From assembly GCF_001881495.1 (NCBI RefSeq), contig NZ_LUKY01000031.1, positions 43,864 to 107,863 on the forward strand: 64,000 bases of DNA, read 5' to 3'. The stretch comes from Candidatus Rickettsiella isopodorum (GTDB lineage Bacteria > Pseudomonadota > Gammaproteobacteria > Diplorickettsiales > Diplorickettsiaceae). Every line of letters begins with the position of its first letter. The first letter of the stretch is position 1. Position numbers and translations under genes: made by a program. The notes below the pieces were generated by a model. The model made no database searches and was not told the DNA's origin. It saw nothing but the letters and a program-made list of their open reading frames with translations. Shown here one piece after another: positions 56,401 to 63,291 of this stretch.

Positions 56401-56853
56401 ACTATTATCAATCTCTAAGTGACAATACTGAAACGTCGGGACTTCTTGTGTTAGAGATAATGCGCTGCCATGAAATAAACTAGCGGCCATATTATCGGAA
56501 GATGAAACTAATAATAGCCGACAAGCAAATGATTGTAAGATTTCGAGTAATTGATAATTAAATTTTGCGGCAGATAGCCATGTGTTTTGATTCAAGGTTT
56601 GCTCTTTGTAAGCAAAGATTATATTTTTTCCAAGCGAAGAAAGAAAATTTTTTAAAGCAATATGCAGGCTTTCCCTAGAGAAGACATCCGTATCATTGAC
56701 ATAAAAACGAGTTAAAGTCGGTGTTGCTTTTTTAGATTGGTTATAGAGATTTTCATCATTGGTAAAAAAAAATGTGGCTGAAAAAGGTGGAGGTGTTATT
56801 AAATCACAAGGAGTGAATCGTTCACCTAAAATATTATTAATTAAATGTTCCAT
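50416..56853 (-). CDS. PKS-A: polyketide synthase KR-ACP-KS-KR-ACP-KS
   Basis: 2145 residues, trans-AT type. Starts with a non-catalytic part and ketoreductase (TGGNGALG at 203-210; S in LFSSLSG; Y341; LND motif suggesting B-type stereochemistry). Carrier with GVDSI (S474). Ketosynthase 562-970 with DTMCSGS (C722), EAHGTGT (H857) and NIGHLESAAG (H895). Second KR with GGLGAIG (~1225-1231), FSSVSS and DYCVGN (Y1366), also LND type. Carrier with DLGFNSL (S1512). Second ketosynthase ~1580-1990 with DTACSST (C1730), ETHGTGT and NVGHLEPAAG. It ends soon after the post-KS linker with no further carrier. No AT, DH or ER is present. An N-terminal KR without KS means the upstream half-module sits on another protein. 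Confidence 0.9.
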   Translation of the reverse strand: MEHLINNILGERFTPCDLITPPPFSATFFFTNDENLYNQSKKATPTLTRFYVNDTDVFSRESLHIALKNFLSSLGKNIIFAYKEQTLNQNTWLSAAKFNYQLLEILQSFACRLLLVSSSDNMAASLFHGSALSLTQEVPTFQYCHLEIDNSFWQNFPTYFETCFSHGYKQFKLQQNQLVYTQWSSIALEPIHPPFLQGNVIITGGNGALGQILATYLKNEFSCRVFLTGRRELDPVFSKQLKITGAKAYFKVDCSDFVAMKEIATYLEKNYGKITGIFHLAGTLNDSLFRSKKIETYVKTLTPKVGGTLVIEQLAKDFKLDWVILFSSLSGIIGNIGQTDYAAANAFLNAITRHNNKTNTLSKWYSINWGLWQSESGMQMENTSLLEAMLPQKALASMCQLLAQHVEIAAIYQGAYSLVDQTSKKTALTLKTQADSKSLSLKSIEAWVHEIIVKCTKLRDLKNHDYLLEKGVDSIIAINIAVRISQSLSHRENQISITKTLVFQYGTISAIAQFLIENYYSALNDVLIPTKMTDSFISKKKNSLQPSLSETLITDDTDREEDIAIIGMAGEFPKADNIIELWQLLKEGQSAIQEIPFSRWNWRNYFTNDPQKSGANYARHGGFITHAEMFDAQFFKILPIEAEKMDPQARRLLHQSYLALADCDFFSNFTSNVGVFIAAMYGHYQILESQQKLINSSFAGIANHLSHYFDFKGPSLSVDTMCSGSLSALHLAINSLRLKECKAALVGGVNIMCHPGKFRFLSEGKFLSPTGRCYSFGIGADGYVPGEGAIALVIKPFKQALVDEDKIYGVIKGSALNAVGRGSAFTVPSAQSQAIVISNALEQAKLSANKISYVEAHGTGTSLGDPIEIEGLNTAYGTETQTRCGIGSLKSNIGHLESAAGLASIVKVLLQMHYRTLVPSLFCSIENPQLPLKNSRLKLQKELCEWKTEQNCLYAGISAFGAGGSNAHVILKSPPPSHQRKVLAKPNKLFNQQAYWAIGIFDKTDPVTIRENININPLLLTPNRSECHTPLALEQDSPKIYLCLAGQTATIEAILNNTHHHCILLDENNDWEKTLRSRIASIDSLNVFIVNLCAYETQPDIKQFFKLHFEFAQFVYSLNQTLYYQHCTPYRSNAELAHLKSLSALFRVISLEKSNFHMLLIESDNLLADLIENTQGCFKKNDIPYQHTIFSEKSWYEHQYTEIHGVDTHPSISLLKKGGIYLLAGGLGAIGLLISEMLLKNYHATVIIIGRSNLSTHKQKLFAQLSKSQGKLEYYVTDITQLAKVEQCITHILQSHGRLDGVIQSTSVLNDGLFNKKSFADFNAVIGSKIDGTIHLDEATKNLALDFFICFSSVSSVFGNVGQADYCVGNTFLDLFSNNRVQQVKTGLRSGTSISINWPIWQVEGLAIDQATVDYITETTGLRPLKKEEGVHLFDSLLNKQIPSQIIPLLGNHQKIKDNLIYKSVTSSASDNHTLDKENVLEKLKQIITKITKMPAENLDLKMQISDLGFNSLLLTEMASEIRHYFDIVMAPSAFFTYNSLEKITGYIVKKSDSAIKQTALNRESILSTPSIYGESEDDFAIIGLDGLLPGGPDIASFWQSLLNNQSAVRKVERWKNGNYYAATLADIRGFDAKFFGISKREATLMDPQHRLFLQTAYNTLLNAAYTPSQLHHVGVFVGVQFNDYQGLLQQQQRSNHAYAATGNAHAMLANRISYLFNFDGPSQTIDTACSSTLVAINRGLIALKNGECEAVLAGAVSLLIDSVVTDAASSMGILSPNYRCATFDKNADGYVRGEGVGCFLIKRLKDAKKANDPIHAIIKSFAENHGGKANSLTAPKPLAQKQLLLKAYSPSLARQVSYIETHGTGTKLGDPVEIDALTQAFAILNPDAEKGSIQLGAVKTNVGHLEPAAGIPALMKVIYALKNKNLPANIHFNQQNPYIQLENTPFELLTENKSWQSKHPLVAGISSFGFGGSNAHLVMMRYEATPTSDQLTETKRYLFTLSAVSENSLAKMRQQLAIFLKKEGGNYSLLSLSFTLNTAREHFRHRMAVVSDNLNDFIEALTNSHYSGIVNTTLKPNDFSSQMNADDAMQAYLQGKQLDWSKLYGNTSIKKHHLPGYCFDLKPYWFDDEIPVALNDIAELTENI

Positions 56854-57134
56854 TTTTAATTATTACTCATGCTAAACAGGATGCACTCAGAGCAATTGGA
56901 TTTTTGGCAAGGCGCTGTGAAAATGAGCAACCGGAGTGTATTGCAAGATACATGAGGATTGCGAGTTGATCGGCAACGCAGACAAAAATTCAAGTGCGAA
57001 GAGTATATAATTAATTTTAATAATACAGGGACAATTAGTTCACATCAACTGCTTAAATACTTTAATAAAAGGATGACAGGTTCTACAAGACTGTGATTTA
57101 ATAATACAAATAATGGACAAAAAATTAAATCAAA
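56854..57134. other. Divergent PKS promoter region
   Basis: 281 bp separate PKS-A (minus) from PKS-D (plus). Nearly half is occupied by repeat copy B. The remaining AT-rich part near PKS-D contains AAAGGATGACAGG and short A/T runs. No classical promoter pair or PmrA-type box (the CTTAA/TTTAA repeats at ~57052 have a 9-bp period) was found. Confidence 0.45.
56882..57007 (+). repeat. Dispersed ~125-bp repeat, copy B
   Basis: Closely matches copy A: GAGCAATTGGATTTTTGGCA, ATGAGCAACCGGAGTGTATT, GATACATGAGGATTGCGAGT and ACAAAAATTCAAGTGCGAAG, ending GAGTATA at 57001-57007; the left end is TGCACTC rather than TATACTC. It lies in the divergent promoter region of the PKS genes. Confidence 0.8.
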
Positions 57135-60100
57135 ATGGACAATGTAACTGATAATTTAATACTGAACTTTGAGTGTTCAGATAAGATCATTTTCACGCCT
57201 AAATGGACCGCTTATTCTTTTTCTTCAGATAAGAAATCTGTCAATAAAGAATTAATTTTTATTATTCCTCGAGATCAGTTTCATCTAAAAGATCGGCTTT
57301 CCACAATATTACCTAATGCGGTTATTTTTTTATTAGCGAATGAATCATCGATTTTAGATATTTCACAGCATATCGACAAAACGGAAGCAGTTCATGTTTT
57401 CTTTGCTTGCCAAACCAGTTGGCACCAAGGGATCGATGAAACCGCTTATCGTTTGTTTCTTGCCTTGATACAAAAATTGGCTAATAAACGAGTCGCATTG
57501 CATTTTGATATTGTCGCAACTAGCGCACTTTATAATCCCTATAGGAGTCATGTGGTACATCCTTTTGATGGTATCTATATTGGCTTTGCTCAAACCATGC
57601 AAAAAGAGTTGCTACACTGGACCATTAGAGTATTTAATTTAGATCATTTTAATCAAGAAAACCTTAATAGAATTCTTTATCAAACGTTTGAAAAAAGTGT
57701 AACTGGACCTATTCATATCGTTAATAATAAATACTATATCAGTGGTTTAGAGGCATTTACATTCCAACCCAATTTAGCGCAAAAAGATTTTAAAGAAAAA
57801 GGGACCTACCTGATTATCGGTGGAAATGGGGGCATTGGTTCTGCGTTAGCAGATTATCTTATACAACGTTACCATGCCCATCTCATTTTAGTGGGTCGGT
57901 CTGAACCTAGTCCAGAGCAAAAGGTACGTTACAAAGATCATTCAGTTATTTTTGAAACAGTAGACATTTGCTCGTCACCTTGCGTAGATAAACTTTTTTC
58001 TCGACATTCTACTATTAATGGCATTATCCATTCTGCTTTAGTACTCGATGATGCTTCTATTTTGACAATGACAGAATCGCAATTAATTAAGGTTATTGCG
58101 CCTAAAGTGCAAGGTACTTTTAATTTGATGAATGCCATTCGTTTTCGACAACTTGATTTTGTTTTATTTTTTTCGTCGATCCAATCTTTTATCGCGAATT
58201 CAGGTCAGGCCAATTACACAGCGGCTTGTGTTTGCAAAGATGCCATGGCGCATTTATTAAATGATGCATTTTTAGTAAATAGTAAAATAATTAATTGGGG
58301 GTTTTGGGGAAGTGTAGGTATTGTTGCGGATGATTTTTATCGTAACCGTATGAAAGAACTTGAAATTGCTTCCATTGAAGTTCAAGAAGGAATGCGTATT
58401 ATCGAAAGCTTTTTGCAAAGTGATGTTCGTCAAATCTCGGTTGTGAAGGGTTCGCGTGCCGCCTTACAGCGTTTAGGGATTGAATTGAGTGATGAACATC
58501 TTCAAAGCCATTTTCTGTTGGATACAAAATCAAACCATGATAATACGTCGCAATTTATCTCCTCAGTAGTAAATAAATATAATCCGACTAATGCGGATGT
58601 CATACGTAATAAAAACTCAATAAAAGCGCTGGATAATTATACTAAATACCGATTGCAACAATTGGTGTTACCCGAACAGGTTATTCCGCGCTATAAACCA
58701 TTGCAAGCGGCTATTTCAATAATGGATTCAGCCTATTCGCCTCCTATAACATCCGTCTTAGCTTCCTATCCTGAACTGAAACCGCATATTGCACTGCTTG
58801 AAAAGTGTTTAGCTCATTTACCGCGAATACTCACAGGGGAGCAAGATGCTTTATCCATTCTATTTCCTGGCGGGAGCTTTGAGCTCGTAGAGCCTATTTA
58901 TCGTAATAATCCGGTTGCGGATTATTATAATGTTCAAGTTGCGGAGACAGTGCTTAATTATATTCGTGAAAAAATAAAGTTAAGCGATAAAACGATCAGA
59001 ATATTAGAAGTAGGTGCAGGCACAGGCAGTACGAGTCAAATCGTCATACCCACCATTGCTGACTATAAGGTCAGTTATTATTACACCGATCTATCAGCAG
59101 CCTTCTTAAATAAGGCGATGCGTCGCTTTTCTAATTATAATTTTATTAATTATGAAATTTATAATGTTGAAGAACCTTATAAAGAAAGTAACTATTTTGA
59201 TATTATCATTGCGACAAACGTTATTCATGCGACTCGTGATATCCATAAGACCATCACTAATCTTTATCATGCCTTACGTAGTAAAGGTATTCTTATTTTA
59301 AATGAAATTACGGAATGTCAAGATTTTGCGACGCTAACTTTTGGTCTCACAGAAGGTTGGTGGTTAAGTCATGATCCCTTTCGAATCCCCAATAGTCCAT
59401 TACTGACTATAAAGACATGGCAAGAAGTTTTAACTTCTTGTTGCTTTGATGAGCTTGCAACACACGGCGATAACGGACAGCATATTATTGTAGGTTATGT
59501 CGATAAAAAAAATATAAAAACAGATCATGATATCGCTTATTCACTCTTAAGCAACGTAAATAAACCGCTTACCAACAAACATCAAACTATCGATCAGCAT
59601 CCAATTAAAACCTGGTTAAAAGAATTAATCTCTACGGTTATGTTGCTACCAACCAATGAAATTGAAGATGATTTGCCGTTTAATCAATATGGTATTGATT
59701 CGTTGATTGCCATTGAGCTGATTACACCGATGAGTAAAAAATTTGGTTATGTCCCAGCGACGTTATTATTCGAATACCCAACTATTAACCTATTAGCGGA
59801 TTATTTATCCCAGATTAAAATTGAGTCAACGAGCAATGAAGCTAAAACCTCTGAAGCTTTGGATAAGGTACAAGTCACGGCTACAAACAAAATGATTGAT
59901 GAGGGAAAGCATGCGTTTTTAAAGGACGATGTAGCCATAATAGGAATTTCTGGGCAATTTCCTATGGCGAGAGATTGTGACACTTTGTGGTCTTTACTGA
60001 AAGAAGGAAAATGCACTTTTACAGACGTACCGAAAGAACGCTGGCATGAATCGTTAAGTGATAAATGCTATACCCAAGTGGGTGCATTTCTTGAGGATAT

Positions 60101-62396
60101 CAATGCGTTTGATCATGCATTTTTTAATATTACGCCCATTGAAGCAGAGCGTATGGATCCCCAAGAGCGGTTATTTTTACAAACCGTTTATCATGCCATT
60201 CAAGATGCCGGTTTATCACTAGAATCTTTATCTGGAAAAGAAGTCGGTTGTTATGTTGGTGTCATGAATCACGGGTATTCGTGGTTTTCATTGCTCGATA
60301 AAACACAAGGGAACCCTAGTTCATTGTTTTGGTCTATTGCCAATCGAGCCTCTTATGTATTTAACTGGAATGGTCCCAGTTTTGCAGTCGATAGCGCCTG
60401 TTCTTCATCGCTTACTGCATTGCATACCGCAATATTAGGTTTAAAAAATAGTGACTGTGAAATAGCTGTCGTGGGAGGAGTTAATTTAATTGTGCATCCG
60501 CGGCAATATGAAGATTTATGTCAGCTACATATGTTATCACCTCGTGGACAGTGTGAACCTTTTGCAGCAAGTAGTGATGGCATGGTGGATGGAGAAGGTA
60601 TTGTTTCTATCGTTATCAAGCGGTATCAAGATGCGATAGCTCACCAAGATAAAATTTATGGCGTCATACGGGGTTCCGCTGTAAACGCGGGTGGCAAAGC
60701 AAATGGTTATACGGCTCCCAATCCAGATGCGCAAGCGACAATGATTCAAAAAGCGTTACGACGCGCTAAGCTTGAGGAAAGTGATATTGGCTATATCGAA
60801 GCGCATGGTACGGGGACAGTATTAGGTGATTCCATTGAAATTCGTGGTTTGACAAAAGCGTTTTCTAAGCTTAAAAAACAATCTATTCCGATAGGATCGC
60901 TGAAAGGTAATTTAGGTCATTTAGAATCAGCGGCAGGGTTGGCAGCGGTTGTTAAAGTATTACTTCAATTTAAAAATAAAATGCTTGTGCCGAGTATTGC
61001 GTGTGCTAACGAAAATCCTCATCTTCAATTAAGTGATAGTCCTGTTTATGTCAACAAATCGCTAACAACCTGGCCAGAAACCTTACCGATGCGAGCGTGT
61101 GTGAGTTCATTCGGTGCAGGCGGGGCTAATGCACATGTCATCATCGAAGCGTGCGATGCTATAAATACGATACAAGAAGAAGAATCTTATTATTTATTCC
61201 CACTCTCAGCGCATAGCATGAAGTCATTGCAAACACAAATTAATGATTTACGGCAATTTGTTTTAACGACTCAGGCGAGTATAGCTCAAATCAGTTACGG
61301 TTATTGTAATGTGCGCAGCCAACTGAAGTATCGTACAGGTTTCATAGCGAAGGACAAAGCCAGCTTAATTTCAAATTTAAATGTCAGTCTACAGCAACTC
61401 TATAATGATCGTACACGCTTTGAGACTATAGATTGTAATGAGGTGTTGAATGAATTTTTACATCGTCAGCGAAGCGATCTATCTTTAGCAAAGCGATTAA
61501 TGAATGCTTATGTTGCTGGAAATTCTATTCCTTTTGATAAACTTTTTACCAATAGAATGATTGCAACTATTCCAAACTATGCTTTTGACACACATCGGCA
61601 TTGGGTTGACGCTAAAGAATCGGGTTTTAATCGTCACGAAAGTATTGTTAGCCAGCATACTATTTTAGGCCAACCTATGGCCCCCGCTGCTTTTTCAATT
61701 ACAAAATTGCTTGAAACTAGCAGTGCGAATGTTTTACAATCCGTCACATGGAAAAATATCATTTTAGATATAAATAAATTTGAATTATCGATAACTGATT
61801 CTAGTTTTCAATTGAAAGATAAACGAGTCGCTACGAAAATTTATTGTGAAGGCCTGTTAAGCAAAGAAATACTGAATGATTATAGAGTTAATAGTCACTA
61901 TGACAATCAAAGCAGATTTATGACGAATCGAGAGATATATCAATACTTCCATGAAATGGGTTATGACTATGGAAATTACTTTCAAGCGATTAAATGGGCC
62001 TATGTGAGTCAAGATAATATTTATTCTTTAATTGAAGTCAATCAAGATTGGAACTACAAATTATCACCCGTTATTATTGATGCGGGGTTGCAAAGCGCGA
62101 TTTTATCTAGGAAACCATCGCACGACAAAAATAATACGATCATGGTGCCTTATTATATTGAAAAGATCATTATTTTTCGCTTTCCTGAAAATGAACCTAT
62201 TTATTGTCTCTGTAAACCTAAAAAACAGATGAGTGATCTCAGTTTTATCTTTGATATTGAGCTCAGTGATGTTTATGGACGGATTCTCATTCAATTGCTA
62301 GGAGTGACTTCTGTGCAGACGTCAATCAATAATTTTATGAATAAGCTTAGCGATACAACGTCTATGATGGAAGCACAAATCTATGAGCTTAATTAG
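57135..62396 (+). CDS. PKS-D: polyketide synthase KR-cMT-ACP-KS-DH
   Basis: 1753 residues, trans-AT type. N-terminal ketoreductase with GGNGGIG (~229-235), FFSSIQS and NYTAA (Y361), LDD motif (B-type). C-methyltransferase ~510-790 with the SAM-binding EVGAGTGS (625-632), which would add an alpha-methyl group. Carrier with QYGIDSL (S856). Ketosynthase 932-1350 with DSACSSS (C1089), EAHGTGT (H1224) and NLGHLESAAG (H1262). Post-KS linker, then a C-terminal dehydratase with HTILGQPMAP (complete HxxxGxxxxP), YDYGNYFQ and DAGLQ. Like PKS-C it ends after DH, and like PKS-A it starts with KR, so it fits between them in biosynthesis. The free AT gene follows at 9 bp. Confidence 0.9.
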   Translation: MDNVTDNLILNFECSDKIIFTPKWTAYSFSSDKKSVNKELIFIIPRDQFHLKDRLSTILPNAVIFLLANESSILDISQHIDKTEAVHVFFACQTSWHQGIDETAYRLFLALIQKLANKRVALHFDIVATSALYNPYRSHVVHPFDGIYIGFAQTMQKELLHWTIRVFNLDHFNQENLNRILYQTFEKSVTGPIHIVNNKYYISGLEAFTFQPNLAQKDFKEKGTYLIIGGNGGIGSALADYLIQRYHAHLILVGRSEPSPEQKVRYKDHSVIFETVDICSSPCVDKLFSRHSTINGIIHSALVLDDASILTMTESQLIKVIAPKVQGTFNLMNAIRFRQLDFVLFFSSIQSFIANSGQANYTAACVCKDAMAHLLNDAFLVNSKIINWGFWGSVGIVADDFYRNRMKELEIASIEVQEGMRIIESFLQSDVRQISVVKGSRAALQRLGIELSDEHLQSHFLLDTKSNHDNTSQFISSVVNKYNPTNADVIRNKNSIKALDNYTKYRLQQLVLPEQVIPRYKPLQAAISIMDSAYSPPITSVLASYPELKPHIALLEKCLAHLPRILTGEQDALSILFPGGSFELVEPIYRNNPVADYYNVQVAETVLNYIREKIKLSDKTIRILEVGAGTGSTSQIVIPTIADYKVSYYYTDLSAAFLNKAMRRFSNYNFINYEIYNVEEPYKESNYFDIIIATNVIHATRDIHKTITNLYHALRSKGILILNEITECQDFATLTFGLTEGWWLSHDPFRIPNSPLLTIKTWQEVLTSCCFDELATHGDNGQHIIVGYVDKKNIKTDHDIAYSLLSNVNKPLTNKHQTIDQHPIKTWLKELISTVMLLPTNEIEDDLPFNQYGIDSLIAIELITPMSKKFGYVPATLLFEYPTINLLADYLSQIKIESTSNEAKTSEALDKVQVTATNKMIDEGKHAFLKDDVAIIGISGQFPMARDCDTLWSLLKEGKCTFTDVPKERWHESLSDKCYTQVGAFLEDINAFDHAFFNITPIEAERMDPQERLFLQTVYHAIQDAGLSLESLSGKEVGCYVGVMNHGYSWFSLLDKTQGNPSSLFWSIANRASYVFNWNGPSFAVDSACSSSLTALHTAILGLKNSDCEIAVVGGVNLIVHPRQYEDLCQLHMLSPRGQCEPFAASSDGMVDGEGIVSIVIKRYQDAIAHQDKIYGVIRGSAVNAGGKANGYTAPNPDAQATMIQKALRRAKLEESDIGYIEAHGTGTVLGDSIEIRGLTKAFSKLKKQSIPIGSLKGNLGHLESAAGLAAVVKVLLQFKNKMLVPSIACANENPHLQLSDSPVYVNKSLTTWPETLPMRACVSSFGAGGANAHVIIEACDAINTIQEEESYYLFPLSAHSMKSLQTQINDLRQFVLTTQASIAQISYGYCNVRSQLKYRTGFIAKDKASLISNLNVSLQQLYNDRTRFETIDCNEVLNEFLHRQRSDLSLAKRLMNAYVAGNSIPFDKLFTNRMIATIPNYAFDTHRHWVDAKESGFNRHESIVSQHTILGQPMAPAAFSITKLLETSSANVLQSVTWKNIILDINKFELSITDSSFQLKDKRVATKIYCEGLLSKEILNDYRVNSHYDNQSRFMTNREIYQYFHEMGYDYGNYFQAIKWAYVSQDNIYSLIEVNQDWNYKLSPVIIDAGLQSAILSRKPSHDKNNTIMVPYYIEKIIIFRFPENEPIYCLCKPKKQMSDLSFIFDIELSDVYGRILIQLLGVTSVQTSINNFMNKLSDTTSMMEAQIYELN

Positions 62397-62405
62397 GATG
62401 TATTG

Positions 62406-63233
62406 ATGCGTATTTACATGTTTCCAGGCCAAGGTTCACAAGCAAAAGGAATGGGAAAATCAGTATTTGGACGTTTTCCAGAACAGTGTGATAGTGCTTC
62501 TAAGCTATTAGGATATGATATCGTTGATCTATGCTTGAATGATAGCAATAATCAACTTAACCAGACTTACTATACTCAGCCAGCGCTTTATTTTGTTTCG
62601 GCACTCACTTTTCTTTCTGAAGATGATAAACCGGATTGTTTATTGGGACATAGTCTAGGTTTGTATGCTGCACTGATGGCCGCAGGTGTATTTTCACTTG
62701 AAGAAGGTTTAGAAATCGTGCTTAAAAGAGCGAAATTGATGTCGGAAGCCAATAACGGTTCTATGATGGCTGTGATGGGCGATGATCTTATCAAGTTTGA
62801 AGATGAATTAATAAAACTAGAATTTTATGATATTGATATTGCGAACTATAATTCTGACAATCAAATCGTTTTAAGCGGAAGTCAAGCGCGACTGATTGAA
62901 CTGCAGCCGCTTTTAGAAAATTTATCCTATAAAGCTGTTTTATTACCGGTTAGTGGGGCTTTTCATTCGCGTTATATGAGACCTGCTTCAGTTGCATTCT
63001 TAGATTATTTATCTAAAAAAACATTTAATGACTTTCAATTGCAAGTTATCTCCTCAATTAATGGTGAGGTATTAACAACGAGTCATTTAATCGAGGAATT
63101 AGCTTATCAGTTGATATTGCCGGTGCGATGGCAGCCTGTAGTTTCCTATCTTAAGAAAAAATGGCAATCAATAGAATTTAAAGAGATAGGTCCCGGGGCT
63201 GTACTTCATAGACTAAACAATCAAATAAACTAA
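62406..63233 (+). CDS. Trans-acting malonyl-CoA acyltransferase of the PKS
   Basis: 275-residue free-standing AT of the FabD/PedD/PksC type. MFPGQGSQAKGMG at the start, nucleophile elbow GHSLG (S83), the conserved Arg in KRAKLMSEA and the catalytic His in SGAFHSRYM are all present. It would load malonyl units onto every ACP of the four megasynthases, none of which has its own AT. Position directly behind PKS-D supports this over a role as the housekeeping FabD. Start ATG 62406 has AGGA 6 bases upstream and overlaps a dead-end ATG at 62400. Confidence 0.93.
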   Translation: MRIYMFPGQGSQAKGMGKSVFGRFPEQCDSASKLLGYDIVDLCLNDSNNQLNQTYYTQPALYFVSALTFLSEDDKPDCLLGHSLGLYAALMAAGVFSLEEGLEIVLKRAKLMSEANNGSMMAVMGDDLIKFEDELIKLEFYDIDIANYNSDNQIVLSGSQARLIELQPLLENLSYKAVLLPVSGAFHSRYMRPASVAFLDYLSKKTFNDFQLQVISSINGEVLTTSHLIEELAYQLILPVRWQPVVSYLKKKWQSIEFKEIGPGAVLHRLNNQIN

Positions 63234-63237
63234 TAAA

Positions 63238-63272
63238 TAGACTCACAGACAAAAATTTAATTGCGAAAAATA
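63238..63272 (+). repeat. Dispersed repeat, internally deleted copy D
   Basis: TAGACTCACAG joins directly to ACAAAAATTTAATTGCGAAA and AATATA: the left end of the element fused to its right end with the middle lost. It fills most of the gap between the AT gene and the oxidoreductase gene. Confidence 0.55.
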
Positions 63273-63291
63273 TAATCAAAGGATTTGAAGC

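Noticed and set aside
57052..57070. CTTAAATAC-TTTAATAAA before PKS-D as a possible PmrA box
   Set aside because: The half-sites are 9 bp apart, not 11, and the sequence is plain AT-rich.
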